A DNA stretch of 64,000 nt, taken from the NCBI GenBank assembly GCA_963617275.1, contig CAVENX010000035.1, forward strand, positions 62,001-126,000, written 5' to 3'. Each line of letters opens with the position of its first letter. The first letter of the stretch is position 1. Positions 24,444 through 33,570 of the stretch are shown in pieces. The notes beneath the pieces are model-generated. The model searched no databases, was not told where the DNA came from, and worked only from the letters and a program-made list of their open reading frames with translations. The stretch comes from Limivicinus sp963617275. GTDB lineage: Bacteria; Bacillota; Clostridia; Oscillospirales; Oscillospiraceae. Both the position numbers and the translations under genes were made by a program.

Positions 24444-26843
24444 ATGCTTGGTCAGATTTCCCGTGATGAGGTTCGCAGTGCAATAGAGGATAAGCTGTGC
24501 GCACAGTTTTCCGTTACCGGCGAAGCGGCGACCGATGAACAGATATTTCAGGCGACTGCCATAGTTATACGCGAAATAATGAGCAGACTGCTTGCCGCAG
24601 AGAATCCCACCCATGCGGCAAAGGAAGTCCATTATATGTCGATGGAGTTCCTCATGGGGCGCAGTCTTATGAAGAACGCGTACAATCTCGGTATTCTCAG
24701 CGCCGTTCAGGGTGCGCTTGAGGACATGGGGCACAACGCCGTCGATATTTTTGAGGAGGAGCCTGACGCAGGACTCGGCAACGGCGGTCTCGGCAGGCTT
24801 GCCGCCTGCTATATGGACAGCATGGCAACACTCGGCATGGAGGCCACCGGCTACTCTATTTGCTATGAGCTTGGTATTTTTAAACAAAAATTCGTTGACG
24901 GCAAGCAGACGGAGGTCGCCGACAACTGGCGCAGCGCCGCGGAAAGCTGGCTCATTCCCCGCCATGAGGACGAGGTAGAGGTTCGCTTCGGCGGTCAGAT
25001 ATCTCCGCACTGGGATAACTTCGGCCACTACACGGCTGAGCACACCGGATACACGTCCGTCATCGCCCTGCCTAGAGATATGCTTATCTGCGGCTACGGC
25101 GGCAGCGAGGTGAATACACTTCGTCTCTGGGACGCAAAAAGTCCCAACTCTCTCGATATGTTTCTCTTCTCCGAAGGCGCATATGTAAAAAGCATGGAGC
25201 AGCGCACAATGGCGGAGGTCATAACAAAGGTGCTCTATCCGCCCGATGAACATGTCGAGGGCAAAATTCTGCGCCTCAAGCAGCAGTATTTCTTTGTTTC
25301 CGCCTCCGCGCAGGATATCGTCCGCAAGCACATCAAGAAATGGGGCGACATCCGCAATTTTGCAGAGCATCATGTAATTCAGATAAACGACACCCACCCA
25401 ACGCTCATTATACCGGAGCTTATGCGTCTGTTCATGGATGAGCACGGTCTCGGCTGGGATGAAGCATGGGATATCGTCCGCAGAAGCGTCGCGTATACCA
25501 ACCACACCGTTATGAGCGAAGCCCTTGAGCGCTGGCCGCAGTCCCTTGTGCAGCAGCTGGTGCCGCGTATATGGGAAATAATGTGCGAAATTAACCGCCG
25601 CTGGTGCGACTATCTTGTGGCGCGCTTCGGTCAGGGCGAAAAGAGCGGGCGCAACCTCATCATCCGTGACGATCAGGTTCACATGGCAAACCTGTGTCTT
25701 GCCGCATGCTACCGCATAAACGGCGTTTCGAAGCTCCACGGCGATATTTTGAAGAAGGACATTTTCAAGGATATCTGCGAGATTCGCGGCGACAGATTCA
25801 CATATGTCACAAACGGCATCGACCATCGCCGCTGGCTCGCCCAGATAAACCCCGGTCTGCACAGTCTCGTCTGTGAGCTTTTAGGGGACGACAGCTATCT
25901 TCTCCAGCCGGAGAAAATGGGCGATATAGCCCGTTTTGCGGACGACAAATACGTGAGAGAGCGTATGCTGTCCGTCAAGCGCGATAACAAGCTGCGTTTT
26001 GCCGAGTTTGCAAAGCGCAACGACAGTTTCATCCTCAACACCGACGCCGTTATGGATGTACAGATAAAGCGTCTGCATGAGTATAAGCGCCAGCTCCTCT
26101 GCGCAATGAGCATCGCAAGTCTCCAGATGCAGCTTCACGATAACCCCAATATGGACTTCGTGCCGCGCACGTTCGTGTTCGGCGCAAAGGCCGCCGCAGG
26201 CTACAAGACCGCAAAGCGCATAATCGAGCTTATTCTCAGCCTTGCCGACGACGTGAACAATGACCCGCTGTGCATGGGTAAGCTTCAGGTCTACTTTGTG
26301 GAGAACTACCGTGTCTCCGCCGCGGAGGCAATAGTTCCCGCCGCACAGATATCCGAACAGATATCCACCGCAGGCAAGGAAGCATCCGGCACGGGCTGCA
26401 TGAAGCTCATGATGAACGGTGCGGTCACGATAGGCACTCTCGACGGCGCGAACGTTGAGATGTATGAACGTCTCGGCGACGATAACATGTTCCTGTTCGG
26501 TCTGCACACCGATGAGATCGCCGCGCTGCGCGCAAACGGATACGATCCCGCCGCCATGGCGAACAGCGATCCGGAGATCAAGCGCATATTCGACAGATTT
26601 TCTCAGGGCTTCAGAGACGGAAAAGGCTATTTTGACCTTGTTTCCGGCCTCCTCTGGGGTGGGGATCAGTATATGCTGGTCGCCGATTACCGCGCTTACG
26701 CCGACTGCCAGCGCAGAATGTACGAGCGCATCCGCGACAACGGCGAGCTTGGCCGCCTTGCCGTGATGAATACCGCGCAGAGCGGTGTATTTGCCGCCGA
26801 CAGAGCCATCAGGGAATACGCCGATAAAATATGGAACCTCTGA
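24444..26843 (+). CDS. glgP: Glycogen phosphorylase
   Basis: GlgP releases glucose 1-phosphate from glycogen by phosphorolysis. The 799-residue length is standard for the GT35 family. It has DAGLGNGGLGRLAACYMDS, the glucan site QINDTHPTLIIPELMR and the PLP-lysine region KEASGTGCMKLMMNGA. ATG 24444 follows TGGAGGTAAAT; the 35 codons of open frame upstream lie in the leader. The transcript continues into psuK (13-bp overlap) and the PIG-L gene. Having its own promoter lets breakdown be controlled apart from glgCD. Confidence 0.96.
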   Translation: MLGQISRDEVRSAIEDKLCAQFSVTGEAATDEQIFQATAIVIREIMSRLLAAENPTHAAKEVHYMSMEFLMGRSLMKNAYNLGILSAVQGALEDMGHNAVDIFEEEPDAGLGNGGLGRLAACYMDSMATLGMEATGYSICYELGIFKQKFVDGKQTEVADNWRSAAESWLIPRHEDEVEVRFGGQISPHWDNFGHYTAEHTGYTSVIALPRDMLICGYGGSEVNTLRLWDAKSPNSLDMFLFSEGAYVKSMEQRTMAEVITKVLYPPDEHVEGKILRLKQQYFFVSASAQDIVRKHIKKWGDIRNFAEHHVIQINDTHPTLIIPELMRLFMDEHGLGWDEAWDIVRRSVAYTNHTVMSEALERWPQSLVQQLVPRIWEIMCEINRRWCDYLVARFGQGEKSGRNLIIRDDQVHMANLCLAACYRINGVSKLHGDILKKDIFKDICEIRGDRFTYVTNGIDHRRWLAQINPGLHSLVCELLGDDSYLLQPEKMGDIARFADDKYVRERMLSVKRDNKLRFAEFAKRNDSFILNTDAVMDVQIKRLHEYKRQLLCAMSIASLQMQLHDNPNMDFVPRTFVFGAKAAAGYKTAKRIIELILSLADDVNNDPLCMGKLQVYFVENYRVSAAEAIVPAAQISEQISTAGKEASGTGCMKLMMNGAVTIGTLDGANVEMYERLGDDNMFLFGLHTDEIAALRANGYDPAAMANSDPEIKRIFDRFSQGFRDGKGYFDLVSGLLWGGDQYMLVADYRAYADCQRRMYERIRDNGELGRLAVMNTAQSGVFAADRAIREYADKIWNL

Positions 26844-27751
26844 CCACAAAAAATCACGCCGTCGCGGTTATCGGCGGCGTGAACATGGATATATGCGGCC
26901 GCCCCAATAAGCGCGCCGTGAAGCGCGACTCGAACCCCGGCGTCATATCCGCCTGCCCGGGCGGCGTCGGGCGAAATATTGCCCATGATCTGTGCCTTCT
27001 CGGCGCGGACGTCAGTCTTATTGCGCCCGTCGGAGGGGATTTTTACGGCGCAGAGCTTCTGGAAAGCTGCCGCAGTCTTGGGATAGACATGAGCATGAGC
27101 CCCGTTTTCACCGGTGCGCGCAGCTCAACATACCTCTATATCACAGACGAACACGGCGATATGCAGCTTGCCGTTGCTGATATGGACATTACTAAACGAA
27201 TAACGCCGCAGTTTCTTGCGCAGTATATTGACAGGATCAATTCATATTCCGGTGTGGTATTCGATGTCAACATCGAAGCGGAAGCGTTGGAATACGCCGT
27301 AGAGAGGATAACGGTGCCGATGTATGCCGATACCGTTTCCACCGCTAAGGCCCCGCGCATAAAAAACATTCTGCCGTTTCTCACCGCCGTGAAGCCTAAC
27401 CTTATCGAAGCGCAGACCCTGACCGGAAAGACCCGGCCGGAGGACTGTGCGGAAGGACTTCTGGCAATGGGCGTGAAGAAGGTGTTCATAAGTCTCGGCA
27501 GCGACGGTATGCTTGCCGCCGACCGCAATGAAACGCTGAAAATCCCGTGCGGTCGCTGCCGGATAGTCAACACCACCGGTGCGGGCGACGCCGCAATGGC
27601 AGCGATAGTGCTGGCGGATCTGAACGGTCTTTCCCTTTGTGATACGGCAAGGCTCGGCGTGCGCGCCGGTACGCTGACCTGCATGGACGAAAGCGCCAAC
27701 AGCGGCAATCTTTCTTTGCTCATTGAAAACGGAGGATCTGATGGAAAATAA
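26831..27751 (+). CDS. psuK: Pseudouridine kinase (PfkB family)
   Basis: The 306-residue PfkB-family kinase matches E. coli PsuK closely at the start: GGVNMDICGRPNKR, DSNPGVISACPGGVGRNIAHD, LLGADVSLIAPVGGDFYG. The C-terminal ATP/anion-hole motif is NTTGAGDAAMA. PsuK makes pseudouridine 5'-phosphate, which PsuG splits into uracil and ribose 5-phosphate. No psuG gene is adjacent, so the partner would have to be elsewhere. The ATG overlaps the end of glgP by 13 bp, an unexpected partner for a nucleoside kinase. A related PfkB specificity cannot be excluded. Confidence 0.8.
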   Translation: MEPLTTKNHAVAVIGGVNMDICGRPNKRAVKRDSNPGVISACPGGVGRNIAHDLCLLGADVSLIAPVGGDFYGAELLESCRSLGIDMSMSPVFTGARSSTYLYITDEHGDMQLAVADMDITKRITPQFLAQYIDRINSYSGVVFDVNIEAEALEYAVERITVPMYADTVSTAKAPRIKNILPFLTAVKPNLIEAQTLTGKTRPEDCAEGLLAMGVKKVFISLGSDGMLAADRNETLKIPCGRCRIVNTTGAGDAAMAAIVLADLNGLSLCDTARLGVRAGTLTCMDESANSGNLSLLIENGGSDGK

Positions 27752-29693
27752 AAAGCGGAGAAGCGGTTTGTCCGGCTTGTTCGCCTCTCTCATTTTTGCC
27801 GCCGAGGTTTTTTTCATCGGCGACATGGCGCTTGCCCGCAGTTCATCCAATATGCCTCCCGTTATCGGGATAATAACCTTTGCCGCCGCTTTTTTCGTGA
27901 TATTCGTTCTGAGCCGGGCAAATCCCAGAGTTGCCGGATACGCCGCGCTTACTCTGTCTGCGCTTATCGTGCTCACCGTGATCGTCTGCGGCATGCTATG
28001 GTACGGGATATACGAGCATGGCGTTTATGCCGATGAGGATACGGGAAAGGGAGGCCTTTACCGCGGCAGGCGCGTTATGGTGCTCGTGCCGCATGAGGAT
28101 GACGAGATAAATCTCATGGGCGGCGTGCTTGAGCAGTATATAAAGTACGGCAGCACAGTATATATAGTATATCTGACAAACGGGGATATGGCCGTTCCGG
28201 CTGAGCGCAGGCTTGCCGAAGCGATCGACGGCATGTCCAAGTGCGGTATCCCCGAAAGCAATCTTATCTTCCTCGGCTATGGCGACAGTCTTTTTGAGGA
28301 CGGCACAGAGATATACTTTCTTGACGACGACCATGTTGTCACCTCCCACGCCGGCAGGACGCAGACCTATGGCACGGCTTCGCATCCCGCGTACCGCGAG
28401 GGCAGAGATTACACCCTTGCCAATATGTACGAGGATGTCCGTGATGTGATAAACGAGTACCGTCCCGACGTGATTTTTTGCAGCGATTATGACGAGCACG
28501 CCGACCACCGGCTGCTTTCCCTTCTTTTTGACCGGGCGATGGGTGAGCTTCTGAGAAGCTACCGCAATTACCGTCCGGACATTTTCAAAGGCTTCACTTA
28601 CTCTACGGCCTACTATGCCCCGCAGAATTTCTATTCCCTCAATCTCCCCTCGACCGCGAATCCCGGCACGGCGGATTATATGCAGGAAAGCAACGTATAT
28701 CTCTGGAATGACAGGATTCGTTTTCCGGTATGCGCGGGCAGCCTGTCGCGTTCGATGTTCTCAAGCGGGATATATCAGGCTCTTTCCTGCTACACCTCTA
28801 CCGAGACGCGGAAGATGGCCGACGGCATAATAAAGGGCGACAAGATCTTCTGGCAGCGCGACACAAGCTCCCTGTGCTATTACACCGACGTTGACGCCAC
28901 CTCAGGCGATCCAAGCGTCGTGAACGACTTCATGCTGGTTGACCGCAAGGATCCCGACATAAGCTTTGAGCCGTCCCAGAACGTCTGGATACCCGATAAA
29001 AACGACCCGGAAAAGACCGTCACCCTGCATTTCGCTGAACCTATCGCCGTTTCGCGTATAAAGCTCTACGATAATCCTTCGCTTGAGGACAATATTCTGG
29101 ACGCGATAATCACGCTTGACAGGGGCACGGAGATACACACCGGTCCTCTGCCGAAAAACGGTTCCGCGGGCGAATTTGAATTTGGCGAACGCACACTCAC
29201 GAGCATTTCCGTCACGATCGTTGAAAGCGAGGGCGACAGAGCCGGTCTTGCCGAAATCGAGGCGTTCAACAAGCCGTTTTCGAGGGATTACAGATTTTTG
29301 AAGCTCATGACGGAGAGCGGCGATTTCATTTACGATTACTATATCAACGACAGCGGGCATGAGTATTTTCGCCTCTATATACGCGGCGCTAGCGCCGCGC
29401 AGCTTGATCTGCGTGTTTCCTGTTCCGGCGGAAGCGCCTGCCGCGCAAAGCTTGAAAACGGACTGCTTGAGGTTGTCTGTCCCGACGGAGAGGAATGTGT
29501 TGTAACTGTTGCAAGCGCCGACGGCACGGCAATAGACAGTGTCCGCATAAGGAACGGTAGCACTGGTGCGATAAAGGCCGGTCAGGCCATTGAAAGATAT
29601 GTCCGAAAGGAACTGCGCGAGGGCATCATCCGCAGCAACACATGGATAATACTCCGCACCGTAAAGGATTTCATCGTCAGTCTTACGGCGTGA
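27741..29693 (+). CDS. Membrane-anchored PIG-L/LmbE deacetylase with C-terminal beta-sandwich domains
   Basis: A 650-residue protein in three parts. Three or four N-terminal membrane helices lie at about residues 12-88. A PIG-L deacetylase domain begins at VLVPHEDDE (zinc motif at 117-122), with a second metal motif, SDYDEHADHR. A C-terminal half of beta-rich sequence resembles a discoidin/F5-8-type sugar-binding module (about 360-490) plus a further domain. PIG-L enzymes remove N-acetyl groups from GlcNAc-containing molecules, so an extracellular or membrane-surface glycan is the likely substrate. GGAGG at 27731 decides the start. It overlaps psuK by 11 bp and ends the glgP operon. Confidence 0.8.
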   Translation: MENKKRRSGLSGLFASLIFAAEVFFIGDMALARSSSNMPPVIGIITFAAAFFVIFVLSRANPRVAGYAALTLSALIVLTVIVCGMLWYGIYEHGVYADEDTGKGGLYRGRRVMVLVPHEDDEINLMGGVLEQYIKYGSTVYIVYLTNGDMAVPAERRLAEAIDGMSKCGIPESNLIFLGYGDSLFEDGTEIYFLDDDHVVTSHAGRTQTYGTASHPAYREGRDYTLANMYEDVRDVINEYRPDVIFCSDYDEHADHRLLSLLFDRAMGELLRSYRNYRPDIFKGFTYSTAYYAPQNFYSLNLPSTANPGTADYMQESNVYLWNDRIRFPVCAGSLSRSMFSSGIYQALSCYTSTETRKMADGIIKGDKIFWQRDTSSLCYYTDVDATSGDPSVVNDFMLVDRKDPDISFEPSQNVWIPDKNDPEKTVTLHFAEPIAVSRIKLYDNPSLEDNILDAIITLDRGTEIHTGPLPKNGSAGEFEFGERTLTSISVTIVESEGDRAGLAEIEAFNKPFSRDYRFLKLMTESGDFIYDYYINDSGHEYFRLYIRGASAAQLDLRVSCSGGSACRAKLENGLLEVVCPDGEECVVTVASADGTAIDSVRIRNGSTGAIKAGQAIERYVRKELREGIIRSNTWIILRTVKDFIVSLTA

Positions 29694-29774
29694 AGATGCC
29701 TTTATAACAGGTCAAAGATTCTGGCACAATGATTCTCCGCTTCTGATCTGATCTTTATTCAAGCATAAAAATTT

Positions 29775-29809
29775 ACAGCGTATGCTCCCTTGCCGGAAGC
29801 ATACGCTGT
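29775..29809. repeat. Hairpin repeat, copy 1
   Basis: ACAGCGTATGC (29775-29785) and its complement (29799-29809) form an 11-bp stem around TCCCTTGCCGGAA. A 34-base core, 29777-29810, is repeated exactly at 30013-30046, and the stem sequence recurs in the terminator at 5072-5108. It probably terminates the PIG-L transcript. Confidence 0.75.
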
Positions 29810-29814
29810 TGGGG

Positions 29815-30008
29815 CTGTCAAAAAAGGCCTCGCAGAGTTTTTTGCCCGCAGGCAAAAAATAGATTTGATCGTTTTCTCCGGCGGCATGTACGTCGGAGAA
29901 AACTCTTCTCACGGAGCGAGTGTCGAATTGTTCGCCTGCGGCGGACAACCGAGGCACAGAGCGCAGTGCAACCCCTTTTGTCAAAGAAGCTTGCTTCTTT
30001 GACAAGCT
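29815..30008. mobile_element. MITE-like intergenic repeat with inverted ends
   Basis: The left end CTGTCAAAAAA (29815-29825) and right end TTTGACAAGCT (29998-30008) are imperfect inverted repeats. The right end lies in a 13-bp hairpin (29978-29990 with 29993-30005). No coding sequence is present. It is flanked by exact 34-bp copies of a hairpin. Similar ends occur at 50576-50777, 21686-21721 and 33386. Mobility is inferred only. Confidence 0.45.
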
Positions 30009-30012
30009 GTAA

Positions 30013-30043
30013 AGCGTATGCTCCCTTGCCGGAAGCATACGCT
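30013..30043. repeat. Hairpin repeat, copy 2
   Basis: AGCGTATGC (30013-30021) and GCATACGCT (30035-30043) form the stem; the core at 30013-30046 is identical to 29777-29810. It lies about 50 bases from the stop of the dehydrogenase gene on the other strand. Confidence 0.75.
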
Positions 30044-30093
30044 GTTTGTTATTTTCATGTCCTCAATCGGAAAATCTGAATAAAGCAATACTG

Positions 30094-31350
30094 TCAGACG
30101 CTCTTTTTTTCCAGAAGATACTTTTCGGCTTCCACGTTCCACAGACCGTTGGTTGCCTTGCACAGTTCATCAAGCTTTGCAAAGAAAGGATCGTCCTTGC
30201 CGAGCTTTTCAAAGTCGGCGATGGCGGTGAGGGGCATATTTATTCCCGTATATATCAGCTTCTTGCCGCCGCGTATCTCGGGAAGGTGCATCGTTGCCTC
30301 GGCGACGGCGTCAAGACCGCCGACGTGGGAAACAAGGATCGACGGATTGAGCCGCCCTTCCTTCATCATTAGCGCCGCTTCCTTCATATCGGATGTGTTG
30401 CCGCCGGAAGTGCCCACAATATGTGTAGACGCGTAATGTACGTTATAGAAATTGAACTGTGCCTTGAAATCCTTATCACTCGGGCCGGAGAAGAAGTTGA
30501 GGCAGCCGTCGTTGGCAAGCAGAGCATCGCCCAGCTCGACCATTTCTGCAACAGGGGTAAAGACCAGAACATCGTCATAGCCCTTGCCGCCGGTAAGCTC
30601 CATAAGTCCGCCCTTTGCGTCGCCGCAGGATGTATTGAAGTAGACAAGCTTTACGCCGTTTTTCGCCGCTTCCTCGACGGTGAGGAGCTTTGCAAGTCTG
30701 TCAAGCTGCTCCTGTCTGCGTCCGGTCACGACAAGCAGACCGGGACGGCGGTCACAGTGAATAATATAGTCGATCGCAGCCTGTCCCATAGGGCCGTTGC
30801 CGGCAAGCATGAGCATATTTCCGCTCTCTCTGATGCCCATTTCATGCACATAAGAGCCGTATGTGGTATGGTACATGGCATGGAACGTACCGATAACGCA
30901 GGAATAAGGCTCCGTCATTGAGCCTGCAAAGAAGCTTTCGCCGTGGAACGGTATAAGACATTTCATTTCCATGACCTCATGGGGCATGATAACGTAGGTC
31001 GCATCGCCGCCGACATAATGATATGAGTAGCCGGGAGCGTCAAGACTGCCCTTGTAGGCAAGCGCGGGCTGGATAATGAACCTGTCGCCCACATGGAACT
31101 CATCGGCCCACTTGCCGCCGATCTTTACAAGCTCGCCGCAGAACTCGTGGCCGACAATGACCGGGTTTTCCGCAACGTCGTTCGGGACGCGCTTGTGCTT
31201 TGCCCCCTGATGCGCCGCCTTATATGTGGATTGGCAAAGGCTGTCGGAAATTACCCTCGCAAGTATTTCGTCGTCCTTGATCTCGGGAAGCTCGAACTCC
31301 TCAAGACGGAGATCGTTTTCGCCATATAAACGCACTGCTCTTGTTTTCAT
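30094..31350 (-). CDS. Zinc-dependent dehydrogenase, L-sorbose-1-phosphate reductase (SorE)-like
   Basis: A 418-residue medium-chain dehydrogenase. Metal-site elements are SDSLCQSTYKAA, VIVGHEFCGE and the glutamate in TEPYSC; the cofactor site is LAGNGPMGQAAIDY. Long segments match SorE of Klebsiella from memory: LTGGKGYDDVLVF, NDGCLNFFSGP, NFYNVHYASTHIVGTSGG and GGKKLIYTG. SorE reduces L-sorbose 1-phosphate to glucitol 6-phosphate. No sorbose PTS is present, so the true substrate may be another ketose or polyol phosphate. It is the last gene of the cluster, 4 bp after the PHP gene. Confidence 0.72.
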   Translation of the reverse strand: MKTRAVRLYGENDLRLEEFELPEIKDDEILARVISDSLCQSTYKAAHQGAKHKRVPNDVAENPVIVGHEFCGELVKIGGKWADEFHVGDRFIIQPALAYKGSLDAPGYSYHYVGGDATYVIMPHEVMEMKCLIPFHGESFFAGSMTEPYSCVIGTFHAMYHTTYGSYVHEMGIRESGNMLMLAGNGPMGQAAIDYIIHCDRRPGLLVVTGRRQEQLDRLAKLLTVEEAAKNGVKLVYFNTSCGDAKGGLMELTGGKGYDDVLVFTPVAEMVELGDALLANDGCLNFFSGPSDKDFKAQFNFYNVHYASTHIVGTSGGNTSDMKEAALMMKEGRLNPSILVSHVGGLDAVAEATMHLPEIRGGKKLIYTGINMPLTAIADFEKLGKDDPFFAKLDELCKATNGLWNVEAEKYLLEKKSV

Positions 31351-31354
31351 AGGT

Positions 31355-32419
31355 TTAACCCTCCTTTTCTCTGTTTACAAGCTCCCATGCGGCATCCACA
31401 AGGTGAGCAAATTTAGGTTCGGCAAGCTGTTTGCAGATAAAGCTCTGCGACGGAGAATTTATATCCTCGCCGGATATTTGTTTGAGACCGTACCTTTCAC
31501 ACAGCGCCATAAGCTTATCAAGCTGTTCGGGAGTATTGCGCGACGGCATATACGTGATCGCGGGGATCTTTTTCTTTGCAGCGAACTCCGCAAGCTCGTC
31601 AATATAGTCGTCCTCAAACTTTGCCGCCGCCTTGTCGCCGGTGACGGAGTTTGTCACATCGCCAAGGTAGGGATAGCAGAGGATAGCGTCAATACTCCCC
31701 GCAAAGTCTATCGCAGTGTCAAGCGGGACAAGCTCATCCGTGGGGTTTACATACACCTCGCGTATAAGGCCGGATTTGTATTTTCCAAGCAGCTTATACT
31801 GCTCGTCCTTGCTGCCGTCCGGCAGTACCTTTTTCGCAAGCGCAAAAAGAAGATGGCGTTCGGTAACGCTGCCGCCGTTGGCATACTGCGAAAGCGGAAG
31901 TACATCGTTTTCAAAATCAATGCTTATGCCGGTGACTTCCTTAATATTCGCAAGCATTTTTATGTTGCGCTGATTTCTGAATTCCCTGTACGGCGCAATA
32001 AACTCACGCATCTGTTCAAAATAGCGCTCGCGTACCGAATGGAAAGTCATATAGCTGACGCCGGCCTGATCGGGGTTGTTGGTCTTCTTATCGGCAAAGG
32101 GCGTATCGCGCCAATCTACCCTCATCTCAACGCCGCAGGTCGCGCCGACGCCCGCAAGAGCCGCCGCACAGCGAAATTCCTTCGCGCCGCTTATGCTGTC
32201 GTGATCCATTATTCCGGCTGTCTGAAGCCCCGCACGGCGCGCCGCCCACACGGCGGCCGTCGGTGAATACGGGGAGAACGAAAAGGTGGTGTGTATATGG
32301 TTGTTTGCGTACTGAGGCAGAACGGCAGGCTTTTCCTTTTCCTCTGCAAGCAGGGTTTTCAGATTCTCAAGGCGCTGCTCCGCAGTAGGTGCGTTCAGAA
32401 ATTCAATTTCTCTGTCCAT
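31355..32419 (-). CDS. PHP-domain metal-dependent hydrolase or phosphatase
   Basis: A 354-residue PHP protein. The first metal motif is NNHIHTTFSF (HxH), followed by GIMDHDS, CGVEMRVDW and YMTFHSVRERY. The usual last motif GSDxH reads SGEDINSPSQ, keeping the Asp but with Asn in place of His. PHP proteins of this kind are phosphoesterases such as histidinol phosphatase or AMP/pAp phosphatases; none of these roles fits the neighbours directly. Placed between a polyol-phosphate SDR and a SorE-like reductase, a sugar-phosphate hydrolase is a reasonable guess. It lies 4 bp from the next gene and 41 bp from the SDR gene. Confidence 0.65.
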   Translation of the reverse strand: MDREIEFLNAPTAEQRLENLKTLLAEEKEKPAVLPQYANNHIHTTFSFSPYSPTAAVWAARRAGLQTAGIMDHDSISGAKEFRCAAALAGVGATCGVEMRVDWRDTPFADKKTNNPDQAGVSYMTFHSVRERYFEQMREFIAPYREFRNQRNIKMLANIKEVTGISIDFENDVLPLSQYANGGSVTERHLLFALAKKVLPDGSKDEQYKLLGKYKSGLIREVYVNPTDELVPLDTAIDFAGSIDAILCYPYLGDVTNSVTGDKAAAKFEDDYIDELAEFAAKKKIPAITYMPSRNTPEQLDKLMALCERYGLKQISGEDINSPSQSFICKQLAEPKFAHLVDAAWELVNREKEG

Positions 32420-32460
32420 ACGTTTTTCCTCTTTTATCTATTCGCTTAATATGCCGCATA

Positions 32461-33333
32461 TCAATTCAGCATTGTCTGTCCGCCGGTCACGGGGATGGCC
32501 TGCCCTGTCTCGAACTCCTGCTCGACGCAGTAGAATATTGCCTTGGAGACGTCCTTCGGGGTGCAGCCGCGATGTATCGGGGATTTTGCGAGATAATACG
32601 CCCTGACATCCTCCACCGTCTTTGCACCCGGAACCTTGCCCGCGGCAAGATACTGCACAAAAAGTCCCTTTTCCGGATCGCTCCACAGCGGGCCGTCATA
32701 GTAGTTGCCGGGGCAGACGGAATTGACCTTGATGTTCCAGTCAACAAGCTCAAGCGCAAAGCTCTGCGTAAGTCCTATGCCGCCGAACTTGGCGCCGGCA
32801 TAGGCAAAATTTGCCCTTGAGCCGACAAGGCCTGACTTGGAATTTATCTGGATTATGTCATAGAATCTGCTCTTATCGGCTTCATACTCTGCTTTCATTA
32901 TTTCGCTTACATATTTGGTGCAGAAGAAATAGCCGTTATAGTCGATGTTCGTGACCGCCTGAAAATCTTCGGGCGTCATGTTCGGGAGCGCACCCGCCTT
33001 AAGAACACCGGCGTTTGAGATGAATATGTCAATGCCGCCAAAAATCTCAACTGCTTTGACCATTAGGTTTCTGCACGATTCCGGAACGGAAACGTCGCAC
33101 TGCGCGAATGCGCTGTGATCGCCGAGCTTCTCAACCGCCGCAAGACCGGCCTTTTCGCCTCTGTTGGCAATAACGACCTGCGCGCCTTCGCGGATAAGCT
33201 CCTGCGCTATGCCGAATCCAAAGCCCTGCGCACCGCCCGTGACGATGGCGATCTTGCCGGAAAGCCTGCCGGGATAATTGGGACGTATGCCTACGTGCGC
33301 CGCGGCATATGCTTTAGCTTCTTCAAAAGTCAT
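32461..33333 (-). CDS. Short-chain dehydrogenase, sorbitol-6-phosphate 2-dehydrogenase-like
   Basis: A 290-residue SDR with an N-terminal extension of about 25 residues before the cofactor motif TGGAQGFGFGIA. The catalytic region is IIQINSKSG (Ser), then YAGAKFGG (Tyr-x-x-x-Lys). IIQINSKSGLVGS, AKFGGIGLTQS and the C-terminal TGQAIPVTGGQTML match SrlD/SorD, which oxidise glucitol 6-phosphate to fructose 6-phosphate. Together with the SorE-like enzyme two genes downstream it recreates the SorD-SorE pair of L-sorbose catabolism, but without a transporter. It uses NAD(H) by fold; the substrate is inferred. Confidence 0.72.
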   Translation of the reverse strand: MTFEEAKAYAAAHVGIRPNYPGRLSGKIAIVTGGAQGFGFGIAQELIREGAQVVIANRGEKAGLAAVEKLGDHSAFAQCDVSVPESCRNLMVKAVEIFGGIDIFISNAGVLKAGALPNMTPEDFQAVTNIDYNGYFFCTKYVSEIMKAEYEADKSRFYDIIQINSKSGLVGSRANFAYAGAKFGGIGLTQSFALELVDWNIKVNSVCPGNYYDGPLWSDPEKGLFVQYLAAGKVPGAKTVEDVRAYYLAKSPIHRGCTPKDVSKAIFYCVEQEFETGQAIPVTGGQTMLN

Positions 33334-33385
33334 AATACTTTCCCCTTATTATTTTAATTCGTTTTTGAGGTGGCTCTGCCGCCTC

Positions 33386-33464
33386 AGACTGTCAAAAAAC
33401 TATGTTTTAAAGTCAGATAACAGAGCAGCGGGGGAGCTTGAGGGGGGGCAAGGCCCGCCTCAAA
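33386..33464 (+). repeat. Dispersed repeat, copy A
   Basis: This 79-base stretch (AGACTGTCAAAAAACTATG at its start, CAAGGCCCGCCTCAAA at its end) matches 50576-50652 with five substitutions and a 2-base length difference in a G run. The rest of the 237-bp gap between the regulator and SDR genes holds small inverted repeats (33366-33386; around 33495-33530) and no gene. Confidence 0.8.
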
Positions 33465-33570
33465 AATTCTCTAAGGTGAGCCATGCGAACCCTTAGCGCC
33501 GATCAAAGCGGCAAAGCCGCTGCGGTTAGGCGCAAATCGCTCGATCAAAAACGATGTTTTCAATCGAATA

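Larger units (their letters stand above)
29694..30093. other. Gene-free 400-bp interval filled by repeats
   Basis: Between the PIG-L gene and the convergent dehydrogenase there is no supportable gene. The interval holds two copies of a 34-bp hairpin (29777-29810 and 30013-30046) flanking a repeat with inverted ends (29815-30008). An ORF of about 70 codons across 29790-30002 is repeat sequence and has no ribosome site. Confidence 0.7.

Noticed and set aside
29790..30002. A possible 70-codon gene in the repeat interval
   Set aside because: The frame lies inside the repeat and hairpin sequences, has no ribosome site and gives a basic, low-complexity product with no family resemblance.
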